Source: Quercus robur
Taxonomy: Eukaryota > Streptophyta > Magnoliopsida > Fagales > Fagaceae
NCBI RefSeq assembly: GCF_932294415.1
Contig: NC_065536.1
Span: 372,001 to 436,000 of the forward strand
DNA length: 64,000 bases
Reading direction: 5' to 3'
The position numbers were made by a program, and so were the translations under genes. Under the pieces are notes generated by a model. The model saw only the letters and a list, made by a program, of their open reading frames with translations, was not told where the DNA came from and made no database searches. Positions 11,603 to 23,389 of the stretch are shown here, one piece after another; position 1 is the first letter of the stretch, and the number at the start of each line of letters is the position of its first letter.

Positions 11603-12400
11603 TTACATATTACATGGTATGAGAACAAGTCAGGATTGAACTGAAGTCGATCTTCCTTTAATTATTGGTTGAGAGCCAGAAGTACGTGTTCATTGTAAAT
11701 CAAGTAATTAAGGAAGATTGAAATGTAGTTGATACTATCCTAGTACCGTTGGACCATCAAAGCTTCCTCAACTCCAGAAGTTCCTGACTTTGCTCCATTA
11801 ATTGAGGGAGGCTTCTGGTTTGTCCTCACATTTATAGCCCTTAATTAAGAATTTAGATATGTGATTTTGGTCATCTCTATTTATTTATTTTTATTTTTTG
11901 AGAAGGTGGTCATCTCTATTTATTTACTTCTTTACTTTTCCAAATTTGACCGTTCTTAATTAATTAAAATTTGTTTGATTTAAATCCCAATTACCATCCA
12001 ACCATATATGCTCATGATGAAGCTATCATTTATCATTTTTGTTTTAACTAAGTTGTTATGGTGGCCATGCATGTAGTATACTAGTATTGCGCGCACATCT
12101 TTAAAAGTATTAATTTACCGATTCAAAGACAAGCTTGCATAAAACTATAATAAATTTAAATTTCATCATAAACATCCAAAAAAATAAAAATAAATAAAGA
12201 AAAGCTTTTACAATTACATAGTCCAACATTATCAGATCAATAGACTTGATAAAATAAGATATGAGACGGAGGAATAGCAAACTATTTTAGTTTAATTTTT
12301 TAACTGAACCCAACCAATCCATTCACTAAGTCTTTATTATAAAATTTTAAACTTAAATTTTTTTTTTATTCCCTCATTTTTAATGTTTGGGTGCTATAGT

Positions 12401-12929
12401 CAGGGGCAGAGCTACATAATTTGGTGACTGTGGGGGCCATCATAACAGAGGTAATAGAGTATTCTTCTCCTTTTTTTTTATCAAACCAATTGATAATCTT
12501 TATTCAAAATTTCAGTTTTGGCGTCTATTCTACTCAAACAACCAAATGTGAAAGCCATCTTGTATTTTTATATATAATTTCATATTGGCTTATAATGATT
12601 TTGTTATTTTTAATTTCTAAAAATATTATATCTTCTTGTAGATGTCGACGTAGATATTATATTTATATTTTTAATTTCTTGAATGGTTTGAACTTATGGT
12701 TGTTAAAAGGACTAAGAGAAACTTAGAAGAGAGAATGAACTTATGATTCTTAATTGGTCATTTAGTTTTGTTTAGTGCTAATAAAAATTTATATTGATTA
12801 AACCAATGCACAAAAACATATAAGTAGCATTTTGAGTTTTTTTTTTTTTTTTTTTTTTTTGAATTGTTACTCACTACAAGATAGTTTGACATCGGCTCCC
12901 TCAAACCAAAATTCCTGACTCCGCCCCTG
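12401..12929. mobile_element. hAT-type non-autonomous element
   Basis: The ends are CAGGGGCAGAG at left and its near-complement CCGCCCCTG at right. The flanks are gctatagt (12393-12400) and gctatggt (12930-12937), an 8-bp target duplication with one change. The interior has a T-run near 12838 and no transposase. Confidence 0.85.
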
Positions 12930-13116
12930 GCTATGGTTATATCACATTTTCTATATTTAGAAGAAATTAATAATGTCATTACTTGTCAACTTGATAAAAA
13001 TTATTTATCAAATAAAAATGTTTTCAATGTTAAATCTATGGTGGACGCAACGTGGCGTGGTGGGAGGTCAGCGGCATTGCATGGTGGACGCAACATGGCA
13101 TGGTGGATGATGGTGT

Positions 13117-13120
<4 letters not shown>

Positions 13121-13155
<35 letters not shown>
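13121..13155. repeat. (GA)n microsatellite
   Basis: A pure GA tract after an imperfect repeat of GGTGGACGCAAC (about 13040-13090). Confidence 0.9.
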
Positions 13156-13157
<2 letters not shown>

Positions 13158-13837
13158 TAAAGTAACTAAGCTTTGAGTAACAGCTCAGATTAAAGAAAAT
13201 ACATTGAATACTTCAAACAAATAAGTGCCATGTTTGTTTATGGATACTGTTCTTTGACATTCAATACTAAAGATGCTAAGATCTTGTTGCTTGTTTAACT
13301 ACTCTTGAGGATTCTAAAAAGGAAATAAAATAATATTGCTGAATCTCTCTCCACTTACGTTTGTTATATTCTTGTCTCTAAAGCTCATATCTTGGGGAAG
13401 AGTTTACTAGTGTAACTCCAGTACTATATGTACATACCCTGGATTTGGTGAGAATTTGAACTCTCTTCTAATTAATTAATTATGAGGATCTTTTTAATTA
13501 CATTAAATATTCCCTATCATGACCTAGAATATAATCATATGGACCTTCCACCTGCCTTGACATCTTCATCACATCTCAATAGAGATCAAGTTGAGGAAAT
13601 ATTACACTGCCAGGCAGGTTAATTAAATAATGTAAGGTAGCTAGTAGGCCCACATCAAACATGACAAGAGAGATCAATATTCGACGTTGTACTCGTATTC
13701 CAGATTACATAATATTAAGAGGACACTTGCATTGTGTCTATTGAGTATTTCCTATAAATTGGTTTTTTCAGAATCCTACATGCAGAGGATGGAAAAATAA
13801 ATAAAAGTAGTTGAATTCAGACTTTTGCTTTGCCACC

Positions 13838-14359
13838 ATGAAGGTAATGTGTCAAGTAATCAATGTTCCTAGCTTCTGCGTGCATTTTTATTCAAGTTTC
13901 TTAATTTGTTTTCATTTCATGCCACAGAAAATCGTGATAAAAGTCAACATTAACTGTCAGATTTGCAAGACCGAAGTACTGAAAGCTGTTACCAAGCTTA
14001 CAGGTAAAGAACATAGCTGATATTTGCCTAATAAATATATTGGCCAAAAATAAATTTTCTGCTAACAATTCAGTAGTACATTATGTGGTCGAACAGGTAT
14101 AGATAAAGTATCCGTGGATGGAGAGAAGGGAATGTTAACTATTGTAGGAGATGTTGATCCAGTGTTGGTTGTAAGGAATCTCAAGAAGATTGGAAAGGTA
14201 CCGGAGATCATCAGTGTTGGACCGCCAAAGCCTCCTGAATATTGCGAAGAGTTCAAGTTTCGTGAATGTCGTCCTTGCCCTCCATCCTGTAAGGAGTGTC
14301 AGCTCATTTTCACTACCTATCCTTACATTAATGATGGCAGAACGTGCTCCATCCTATGA
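13838..14359 (+). CDS. Heavy-metal-associated domain protein of the HIPP type (three exons)
   Basis: Exons are 13838-13843, 13928-14003 and 14097-14359, giving 345 bp and 114 residues with GT-AG introns. Exon 1 is only ATG AAG, in the good context GCCACCATGAAG. The N-terminal part is an HMA fold: KIVIKVNINCQICK carries the CxxC metal site, then TLTGIDKVSVDGEKGMLT-like strands (TGIDKVSVDGEKGML) and an ISVGPPKPP linker. The tail is Cys/Pro-rich (CRPCPPSCKEC) and ends in CSIL, a CaaX box whose final Leu favours geranylgeranylation. An HMA domain plus CaaX defines the heavy-metal-associated isoprenylated plant proteins, cytosolic or membrane-attached metal carriers. Which metal it binds cannot be told. 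It lies about 3.7 kb from PCR copy 2. Confidence 0.88.
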
Positions 14360-14466
14360 GAATTATATTGAGAGTGCCTTAATTTGTATCTCTATATATC
14401 TGTGTTGAATATATTGTATCAAATGTCTGTGTTAGCTACGTGAATGCAGTTCTTGCATGCATTCTA

Positions 14467-14546
14467 ATGAGTGTCAGCTCATTGCCATCAGCTATATATA
14501 TATCCTCACTATGATGGCTGACTGTGCTATATCCTATGAGAATGCA
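14467..14546 (+). repeat. Partial duplicate of the HIPP last-exon end
   Basis: GAGTGTCAGCTCATT, ATGATGGC and the ATCCTATGAGAAT around the stop of the HIPP gene recur in order about 175 bp downstream, with changes. A short tandem duplication of the coding end and 3' flank has therefore occurred. The duplicate is not an open exon. Confidence 0.75.
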
Positions 14547-14597
14547 ATCCGGCTTGTATCTGCGTTGTATCAAACGTACTATCATGGTGTAAATAAA

Positions 14598-15118
14598 TAA
14601 TTACCATCAACTAATTAATTGAACGCAGTTTTTTATTTCTCATTGTGATACTGTCGTCTCTGTTTTTTTCCCCAGAGCATCCGTATTAGGTGTGTCAAAT
14701 GCTAAATTTTTGACATTTGGCCCACCAAACACTAATATCCATGCTTCATGAGATGTTCCAAATCTTAAAAATTTTTGCAACATGCTACCATGTTGTTTCA
14801 TTTATGGAAACCGCACTGTAACATGTTGTAAAATTTTTTATTATTTGTTTGTTCAAATGCTATAGTATTGGTTTCAAATGCTTCAGTGCTGGCTTTTTTA
14901 ATATTATTTTAAGATTTGTATATATTATTTTAATATATAGAATTGAAGAATAGAAAATATGATGTACACTAAATTGTAAAAGGGTGTGTTAAATTAATAA
15001 GGTAGTCTTTTTGATGTATCAAAATAGCATTTTTTTAACTCCTAATGAGAATGCTCTTTAGACATGAAACTTATTACATTCTAGCTAGCTTGATACTCAT
15101 TTGACGCATATTTTATCT
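14598..15118. repeat. Detached fragment of the PCR duplication block, split by a MITE
   Basis: The stretches 14598-14674 and 15060-15118 match 7846-7985 of unit A almost base for base (CAACTAATTAATTGAACGCAG, then GACATGAAACTTATTACATT). Between them lies the element at 14675-15056. The fragment starts where unit B stops, so the DNA between (about 11990-14597, with the HIPP gene) looks like a later insertion or rearrangement. Confidence 0.75.
14675..15056. mobile_element. MITE with GAGCATYC...ATTAGG inverted ends
   Basis: The ends GAGCATCCGTATTAGG and CCTAATGAGAATGCTC are inverted. The same site in unit A (about 7917-7922) is uninterrupted, so the borders are confirmed by a paralogous empty site. 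The superfamily is not clear; the target duplication is short or altered. Confidence 0.75.
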
Positions 15119-16273
15119 TAACTGGAATCTCGAGAAACAATGGTATCACCTAAAGCATTACAAAAACTTAAAAACATATATGCATTAATGAAGTTCATGA
15201 AAAAGCAGTGGAATATTACATGATGCCCATCTGCAAATTCATTGTGAGCTCCATGTTTAATTAACAGTCCATGAAGTACATGATTAATTGTACAGCAAGA
15301 TTTGTCCGTATAAAATTACTTATGTGCTATCCAACAAGACTCTTAAGCCAAAATATGTATATAAACAAATAAATATAGTGGCAGATTGTTGGTAAAGACT
15401 GCATCGAAGTTCATCTTCCTAGTTGCATTATTTATATATATTGCCGTATACCAATTGCCGAAGATATGTTTATAAATTAGAAAGCCCAACATATATGTAT
15501 AAAGTATACTCCTTTAACTTGGATGACCAATTAAAATTGATAGCATAGGCTTAACTAACAACACAAGAAACATTGACAGGAACGGAACACATGCTTGTTC
15601 TCCTACGTGAAGCAGTGGTAAACGCGTGTCATAGCTCTTTAAAAATTTGTCAAAACTATCACTTTCATTTGAGAAAAAACAAAAAAATTGGAACAATTCA
15701 AAGATAGTGTCACATATATTAATAAATTTGATCTTTCAGCGTAATTCACATGAATGCAGCAATCATAGGGGAGAGCAGGAAATAGAGTTGACGGATAGAA
15801 CGCACGTTTAAAAAAAAAAAAAAAAAAAAAGGGATAGAAGAACACTTCAAAATTGACTTGGGAATGATGGTTGTTGGCTTATATATTAAGCAGCCAATAG
15901 GTTACAGCTGGATTGAATATCAAAACAATATGGGTATGTACTCTTCTTAAGTTTGGTTGGAATTTATGACTGCTTGGCTAATTTTCCTGCTAGAAAAATG
16001 CTAACGGATACTCTTAGAGTAGAGTCAAAGTGGGATCTTGTTTAACCAGAACTTCAGTCTCGTATGCAGTTGAATTACCTAGATTTTAGGTAGGTACGAA
16101 AGAAGTGCTACATACAGTGAAATCTTTTTTACTTTGAGTTGAAAGGGTATTTTTCAACCATGGAGTGGCGAGCAAGGTCAAGACTCTTAAAAACTTGTAT
16201 TGTTCAATGGGCTTGTAGCCCAAAAGGCGTCTTCTCCCATTTCCTAGTCTCTCACTCCCGTCTCAAAAAAGCC

Positions 16274-16315
<42 letters not shown>

Positions 16316-16771
16316 ATATTAATTCTTCCTGCAAAACAACTAGCCATTGCTGGGAGTATGCATGAGGATTTTGATTTGATACTTAAACTTAACAATTTTC
16401 TAAACACAACAGAAAATACATTCCTTTAAGCTTAATAGTTAATTGGATGTAAGTTATTCCTTACCATAGCGGATTGTCCGAGAGGGAAAAATAATAATCA
16501 TAATAAAAATCTATAAGATTACCTTACAAGTTACAACTATTTCTACTTTCCTAAATTCTCAATCACATTTTAGCTCAGTGTTTCAAATTCATTTTACCTT
16601 TCATATCTGATTCCGTTTTTATATTGACCATATTATTTATTTTTATTAGTAAACTGACCATTCATAATTTGTTTTTCTACCTTTTACAATGAAATTCATA
16701 ACATTTTAGAGCAAATAATTTCACTAAATAGTAATTAAACATGAATACTACTAGATGGTCAAACTAATAAT
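15119..16771. other. No gene recognised
   Basis: AT-rich DNA with a long GA tract (16279-16312) and an A-run (about 15811-15830). Short open frames here depend on the repeats and show no known motif. Confidence 0.6.
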
Positions 16772-16779
16772 AGAAATGA

Positions 16780-16947
16780 ATACCCGCCTATCCTTGGCGC
16801 GATGGTCACTCCATAAATATAAGTGTTTGTGAAGTGTTGGGGGGTAAGGGCCGGGATTCAAGTTTCCAAAAAGGAGTTTCACACATATATATACACAGAT
16901 TAGGCTATAGTAGAATTCTATCTTGTATCAAAAAAAGAAAAAGAAAA
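16780..16947 (+). mobile_element. tRNA-derived SINE (Au-like)
   Basis: CCTTGGCGCGATGGTCAC (A box) and GGCCGGGATTCAAG (B box) are followed by a body ending in TTGTATC and an A-rich tail. AGAAATGA occurs on both sides (16772-16779, 16948-16955) as target duplication. Confidence 0.8.
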
Positions 16948-16955
16948 AGAAATGA

Positions 16956-18240
16956 TAGCAGCATATGAAAATAAAAATCATGAATGTAATTTAAAATTTT
17001 GAATGGACAAAACTCTAAACTTTAAAGGCCAAATTATACTTAAGTCTAATTTAAAATAAAATTTAATACTTCAAAACTTTAGGCAAAACCACCTCAAATC
17101 AAAGCACTAGCATGTGTTAAACTCCAAAAAAAAAAACATGGATCTATACATTTTTTAAAGACAAAATGGCCAAGTACTACTATTTAGCAAAATATGTAGA
17201 GATCTATTACTCTTTGGAAAATAATTAGGGATTTATCACTTTTTAAAAACTTGAGTTTATGAAACTCAAGATTGCTGTATAACTCGAGTTTCATGAAAAA
17301 TAGCCACCAATTTTGTATATAACTCGAGTTCCATAAAAAATAGCACGACAAACAACCACAAACTTGAATGTTACTTTTTCAAAGAACTCAAGTTCTTAGA
17401 CCTCAAGTTCCAAACAATAGTACATATATATATATATATATATATATTTCCAAAACTGTGGTACATCCTACATATTTTGTGATTGAACTTTTTTTAAGTA
17501 TTCTTTTTCTTTCTCTGTGTCTTTTCTCTCAATCATTCAGACATCTCTCCTCTCTCTCTCTCCTTTCACTATGTCTACTCTCTCTCTATTCTCTCACTCT
17601 CCTCTTTCAGGAGCATAGACCAAAGATGCTGGGTTGCTAGGTGGCGACGACAAGGTAGATTGGTGGTGGTTTCAGCAACGAACTACAGAAACCCAGCAAT
17701 TAAGTTGGCTCGGTTCACTGGTTTGGTGGTGGTGGGGGGGATTGTTATGGCGGCGACAGTGGTTGAGTTTGGTTGCTGATTAGTCGGTCGTGGGTTCACG
17801 ACGGTGGGTCTGCGAGTTGGGTGTTTTAGGTCGGCGGTATATATGGGTGTTTGGGTTGTGTCGGTGGTCACAATGGGTTGGATTTTAGGTTTGTTTGTCA
17901 TGGCGGCTGTTGGTGATTTTGGCAGTGAATGGGTTTTTGTGGGTTGCAATCGGTGAGTTTATAGGTTGCTTATGGTAGCATTGAGATCGGTGGTTGTTTT
18001 GTTTGCTGTGGATGCGGTGGTTGTTGGTGCTTTTGTGGTAGTTGCAACGGTCACAGTTAGTTGTTAATGTGTTAAAATATGGCACAACTACTGAAGTAAA
18101 AAGTGGAGTCACATTCGGACTTATAAGATTCTAATGCAAAGAATCTGTACAAGTCAAAAAGAAAAAGAAAGCACATGATATCTGCAAGAGAAAGTCAAAA
18201 CGTCAACATTTTGATCATTACCGGCTCCACTTCCACAAAA
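16956..18240. other. Repeat-derived intergenic DNA
   Basis: From 17255 to 17415 there are several copies of ACTCGAGTTTCAT and its complement. The same motif family builds the inverted ends of the element at 38587-39111. From about 17640 to 18060 there is an unusually G-rich stretch of TGGTGG-type sequence. I see neither complete element ends nor a gene. Confidence 0.5.
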
Positions 18241-18245
18241 GGAAC

Positions 18246-18252
18246 TATATAA
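18246..18252 (+). promoter_or_regulatory. TATA box candidate
   Basis: TATATAA lies in a CACTTCC-rich context about 400 bp before the cullin-like reading frame. Transcription is not shown by the sequence. Confidence 0.35.
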
Positions 18253-18651
18253 CGGGCTCCACTTCACTTCCACTCAAACAAAACTCTCTGTTACTATGTT
18301 TGATACATTACACACTTTAAACCACAGAGCAACACAAAAAAGCAACAAAGGTAACACTTCTAAGGGTTGTGTTAACCACAACCCTAAAACCCAGTTCTTA
18401 TTTCCAATAAATTTTGACTTTTAAAAAAAAAAAACCAAAATTCCTTGTTTTTATCTTTGTTAGCAATATTTCTTATGTGGGATTTATTCTACTCTTACTG
18501 TCTTTCTTGTTTTTGTTGTTGTTGTTGTTATGTGTGTTTGATTTGTCATAATATTCATATATGTGGTTATTGTGGGTAAAGTAGATGGATATTTGTACTG
18601 TTGGGTGTATTGTGGAATTTGAGGTTGTTAAGGGTGAAGAGTGTCAAAAGA

Positions 18652-18798
18652 ATGAGGCAAATTGTAATGCTGGATGATGGATTGAGAATTCTTGAAGAAG
18701 AGATAGTCAAGGTTAAGCATATTTTGATTGGTCACCCACCCAAGACATTGTTCTCTGGTGAAGATTACATGAAGTTCTATAAGTATCATTTTTTATAA
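18652..18798 (+). pseudogene. Cullin-like N-terminal fragment
   Basis: From the first in-frame ATG (18652) the frame reads MRQIVMLDDGLRILEEEIVK, then ILIGHPP, TLFSGEDYMKFY. This matches the start of plant CUL1 proteins (DLEQGW, GITKLKNILEG, FSSEDYMMLY) in spacing and key residues. Nothing resembling the next cullin exon is found downstream; the frame runs instead into a satellite array. It may be a truncated copy, or the first exon of a gene whose later exons I cannot recognise. A 5' untranslated exon with a GT donor (about 18355) is possible. Confidence 0.55.
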
Positions 18799-18799
18799 C

Positions 18800-19560
18800 T
18801 TTATTGGGTTTTCTTAGTTTTTTTTCCTAAGTAATTTGTTGTAATTTATGAATTTTTCTTGTTATGTTCGTGTACTTTTTGTAGTAAAATTATAATGGGT
18901 TCCCTTTTGTTTACTTTGTTAAGTATTTTGTTCTAAAGTACATGTTATTTTATCATGTTCATGTAGTTTTTCAAGTACCCTTTATGAACATTATAACGGA
19001 TTCTCTTGGTTTGTTTTATTGAGTAACTTTTTGTGATATATGCACTTAATTCGTTATGTTCATGTAGTTTCCTAGTATACTTTTTACAATTATAATGGGT
19101 TCTATTGGTTTGCTTTGTTAAGTGATTTTTTGTAAAATACAAGTTATTTATTGTCGTGTTCATGTAGTTTTTCGAGTACCCTTTTGAACATTATAATGGG
19201 TTGCCTTGGTCTCTTTTGTTGAGTAATTTTTTGTGGTGTATGCACTTAATTCATTATGTTCATGTAGTTTCTGAGTATACTTTTTGAAATTATAATGAGT
19301 TCTCTTGGTTTTCTTTGTTAAATGATTAGTTGTAAAATACAAGTTAATTTGTCATGTTCATGTAGTTTTTTGAGTACCCATTTTTGAAAATTATAATGGG
19401 TTGTCTTGGTTTGTTTTGTTAAGTAGTTTGTTGTAGAGTATGCATTTATTGTCATGTTCATGTAGTTTTTCGAGTATCCTTCTTGATAACTATAATGAGT
19501 TGTCATGGTTTGTTGTTAATTTTTTATGTACATGCTTGTGTGCTTATTAGATATAATCAT
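18800..19560. repeat. Tandem satellite, ~100-bp unit with ~200-bp higher-order period
   Basis: ATGTTCATGTAGTTT recurs at about 18864, 18955, 19056, 19156, 19256, 19354 and 19454, that is seven units of 91-101 bp. Two unit types alternate: TATGCACTTAATT at 19040 and 19240, AAAATACAAGTTA at 19134 and 19334. The true repeat is therefore a dimer of about 200 bp. Open frames on the minus strand here are by-products of the repeat. Confidence 0.9.
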
Positions 19561-20262
19561 ATCTTTTTTTAGAAAAATTTAATTGGTTCGTTTGGTTTGT
19601 TTGTAATTTATTATATCTGTTCACAAATGTAAATTCATTACATTAATGAAGTTCATTAAGTATCATTTTCTTAAATTATGATGCTCTCTCTTAGTTTCTT
19701 GCTAGTTTGTTTTGTATATATATGCATGTGTGTTTGCTTAAATCCTCAATTTTAATTAGGTTACTACTAATTGTGTGTTTGCTCCAACTCCTCAATTATA
19801 TGCACTCTCTTAATTTATACTTACTTTTATTAGACCCAAGTAACTTCTAACACACACCCAAATCCTTCTCTTTATACTCTCTCTGTAGTGGTATGAACCC
19901 CAAAAGCTTTCAATATTTCTTATAAAAATCCTATAATCACCTCAATATCTGTCGCAACCAAACTCCATAGCAGTCATTTTACATCAAAATTGAGAATGCT
20001 ATGTTAGATTTGAAAAAGATTCTCACGCATTGCGCCCCTCTTTCTCTTTGTTTCTTTTCATATGTGATCCATCTACATTTGGATTCACCCACCCCTTTGT
20101 GTCTGATGCCCTTTTCTTTTTGTAGTTATAGATAATGATACAGGAACTTAACTTCATCAAAATCAAAATTGAGGCCAATTGGAAGCTTTTTTTAGGTGTG
20201 TTTTGAAGCCAAATTGTATTATTCTTGCTGTAAGTATTGATATTTTTACAAATTTGTTCATA

Positions 20263-20283
20263 TATGTGTGTGTGTGTGTATGT
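20263..20283. repeat. (GT)n microsatellite
   Basis: A short GT tract before the DC1 fragment; a second one lies at 23083-23108. Confidence 0.85.
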
Positions 20284-20380
20284 GTTTTATTGTTATTTAT
20301 AAACTATAGATTACTTTGCTTGCTTAAAATTTTTCATATAAACAGTAAATGTTGTAAAATTTGGGCTGTGTTTGGTTTGA

Positions 20381-20919
20381 TTGAAATTGATTTCACGAAA
20401 ACATCAACTTCTTCTCTCAAGCATAGAGTCTACACATAATTGCAGTTATTGTGATTCTAAAATTTCCCCAATATTTCATTGTACCACTTGCGAATTTGCT
20501 TTGGACTTCAAATGTGCTACACTACCACAAACCGCAAGATACAAACAACATGAGCATCCCTTCACTCTCTATTATATTGCTGAAGATAACTCCGGTGAAT
20601 ATTATTGTAATATCTGTAAGGAAGAACGCAACCCAAAGTATTGGTTCTACTATTGTGCAAATTGTGACTATCCTGTACATCCCAAATGTATTCTTGAGAA
20701 ATACTCAAATATCAAGTTTGGAAATGCATACCGATTACACTGTCACTCACATCCCCTTACTTTCATTGTGGAAACTAAAGACCTCCTTGAATGTGCCTAT
20801 TGTAGTGATACTTGCACAGAGTTTTTTTTTATCAATGTGCCCAGTGTAATTTCAACATAATTATGAATGTGAATAAGGATAATTGTGGTTTTAATTTTAT
20901 TTATGTATTTTCTAGTTAG
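20381..20919 (+). pseudogene. DC1 (C1-like zinc finger) protein fragment
   Basis: The frame shows repeated Cys/His modules typical of plant DC1 proteins: CSYCDSKISPIFHCTTC, FKCATLP, HEHPFTLYY, YYCNICKEER, WFYYCANCDYPVHPKC and HSHPLTFI. There is no in-frame ATG, so the N-terminus is missing. At the T-run 20822-20830 the frame breaks: the zinc-finger reading YQCAQCNFNI continues in the next frame up to a stop at 20917-20919. DC1 proteins normally have three or more such modules and are linked to stress and hormone responses. This copy is very likely dead. Confidence 0.8.
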
Positions 20920-23389
20920 GTTGAGCCTTAGTTCTTTATTATGAAATCAAATATTTTATTACAACAATCCATTAGTGTAGTTTATAGGGGAACTTTTTTT
21001 TTTTTTTTTTCCTTTTACTTGTAAGCTTATTAGGACTGTAATTTCAATTCTACTAAAATTTTCATTGAACCTACCAATCTTGATGCTAGCAATAAGCCTG
21101 AGATGAGTTTTTTGTCTTTTTTTTTTTTTTTAGTATGTTTGGGTGTCTTGAACAAAATCTGAGTTGGTTGCTAGTGTATATGTATGTTTAGGTGTTGGGA
21201 CATTGGTCAATTGCCAATGATTTGATCATTTTAGGGCTATAGGTGGTGGTTTGGGTGTATCCTACCTTATCGAAAAAATGTCTTATAAACCTCAAGTGTT
21301 CAATTACATAATACACAAGCAACATAATCTCATAAGTTTAAAAATAGTCTATGAGGGCAACCATGTAGTCTTAGGGAAGATAAGAATCCAAAAAAACAGG
21401 TAGCCATATGAGCAAGATTATAAAGGTTGATTTTTCTCTAAATTTGTAATTAATTGAGTTTTTTTTTTTTTTTTTTTACTTCCTTTATGTGACTAATTTT
21501 CTTTTGGCAATGGACCTACTCTTTGCCTTTGGTACCTCCTTGTGGTCCTTCCACTGCTAGTGTGAGAAGTCCTTATCTATAAAGGTATGAATCTCTCTTC
21601 CTTGTGTTCTATTCTATCTTTGAAGATGGAGTATTGGAGATATGATGTCACCATCCAGGTAGAAATTGTTCCTTCACCCATCTATTGACCTTAGTAATAT
21701 TGTTACAAATGTAACTCAGCATTTCTTTTATCATTGCAGATGATGAATTGCATATATTTGTGTAATTTTGTAGTTTTCCACTTAATAATTGATTTGTTTG
21801 CTTTAAAGATGCCAAAACATGATTAAAATTGAAATAGTAGATCAACTCAATGATTCATTTTATAACCATGTTTGTAGATAACAGCAATGGGTCATAGATT
21901 GTCCATTTCTGGCAAAGATTTTGCCACTTACAAGAAGGGTGGGTTTATCTTTGACAAAGAATATGATCAGTATCCCTTGAAGGGAAATGCTCTGAAGAGA
22001 GAACTGAAAAAGCTTATGCTGGATCTGATTAATGTGTTGATTAACACAAGAATAATGGAGAACGAAATCCAAACTTGTCTTTAGTATTTCTACTTGGCAG
22101 ATTCTTTCAAGTTTCAATGCTATAATAGGTTGGATAATTCAAGGTCACCTTATATAGTTCTTGTCTTCATTCGTCATCATTTGCCTACACACTTCCAAAG
22201 ATTGTATTGTTAGTAGGATTTACAACTAGCTTGGCTATTGTCTTGTGGTATACCCACAATGTTGAAATCAATCTTAGCAGGAGCAGATCTGCAAGAATTC
22301 ACAATGGCAGGGAATAAACTGAATGGGATGGTTCTTGGATGCCAATAGAAACCATGGGATTTGTAAATAATAATGCTATATGCTGCACTTATTTATGTAA
22401 AGACCCTTTCTTCCTCCCTTTTGTTTTCTTCCCAATTACTTGTATTTAATTGGACTTCTTCATGTAATGGCTTCTTGTACCATGCTATCTTGTAGGTCAC
22501 TAATCTGGACATTAGTAGACACAGACTTATCATTAGCTATGGCAATTCTAATTTTGGGACTGAGTGTTGGTTTAATCTGAATTTGAGCCTTTATTTTATT
22601 TTTGCACCAATAATTATAGTCTTTGAGAGATGGAGTAAGGTTAAGGAACCAATTGGCATTCATTTGGAGTACAGGCAACAACATATGATTATACTAAAAA
22701 ACTTACACTTGCTTGTACCTAAGTTACCAAACTTTAGGGTGTGGTTTTCCAGTGATGCATTTGTACAAATTTTGAATTTCATTCTGCCACATTATTTTAA
22801 TTTCCTTTTGGTCATATTTTAATTTATTTTCCCTCTTTTTGGGTTACAATCTCTTCCTTTTTTCTTGTATGTGCTGATGTGGATAATCTTTTATTTTCCA
22901 TTAGGGTTCATTAACAATATTTTAATATATTGGGTGGAAATTTGGAGAAGCAATGCTTTCAACATCTTATTCTAAGGTACCTTCATTCTTACACACTTAC
23001 ATTCTTTAGAAAATCTCTTTTATTTGTTATTTATTTATTTTTAAGTTTTGTGAGTTTTTCACTTTTTCAAGTTAAATCTCTATAGTGTGTGTGTGTGTGT
23101 GTGTGTGTTTTTTTTTTTTTGTTGGTTTATTTTCTTGCTGATACACAATCAGTACAAGTTCAACTTCTTAATGCTATTGTTATAGCTTAGGCACAAAGCA
23201 ATCATTAAAATTTAATCTGAACATATTCTTATCATAAATATGGAGATCTTTTTCTACGAAGATCAAAAACCCAATTGTTATAAAGATTTATATTGTGGTT
23301 TGGATCAACCAGTTATTCCAATGTCCAAGCATTAAGGGCTTGCAAAGGATAAGTATTAAAATGTCCAAGCATTTATTCTTCTTCTTGTT
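20920..23389. other. No gene recognised
   Basis: AT-rich DNA with several T-runs (about 20994, 21119, 21460). A 65-codon frame at 21887-22084 and a minus-strand frame at 22460-22684 have ordinary-looking composition but no motif I know. The latter may belong to the LINE that starts at 23390. Confidence 0.5.

Larger units (their letters stand above)
8866..11990. repeat. Tandem duplication unit B (contains PCR copy 2)
   Basis: This is the second copy of the block described for 545-7985. It lacks the intronic transposons of unit A but carries a 169-bp MITE at 11434-11602 that unit A lacks. The match to unit A fades near 11890-11990 at AATTACCATC. The same string starts the third fragment at 14598. 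Confidence 0.75.

Noticed and set aside
12933-13160. 75-codon open frame
   Set aside because: It ends in a GA microsatellite and crosses the border of the hAT element.
16139-16429. 96-codon open frame
   Set aside because: It depends on a GA microsatellite coding for alternating Arg and Glu and has no motif.
16780-16947. tRNA gene
   Set aside because: It has an A-rich tail and 8-bp target duplication, so it is a SINE.
18945-19506. Three similar minus-strand open frames
   Set aside because: They repeat with the 100/200-bp satellite.
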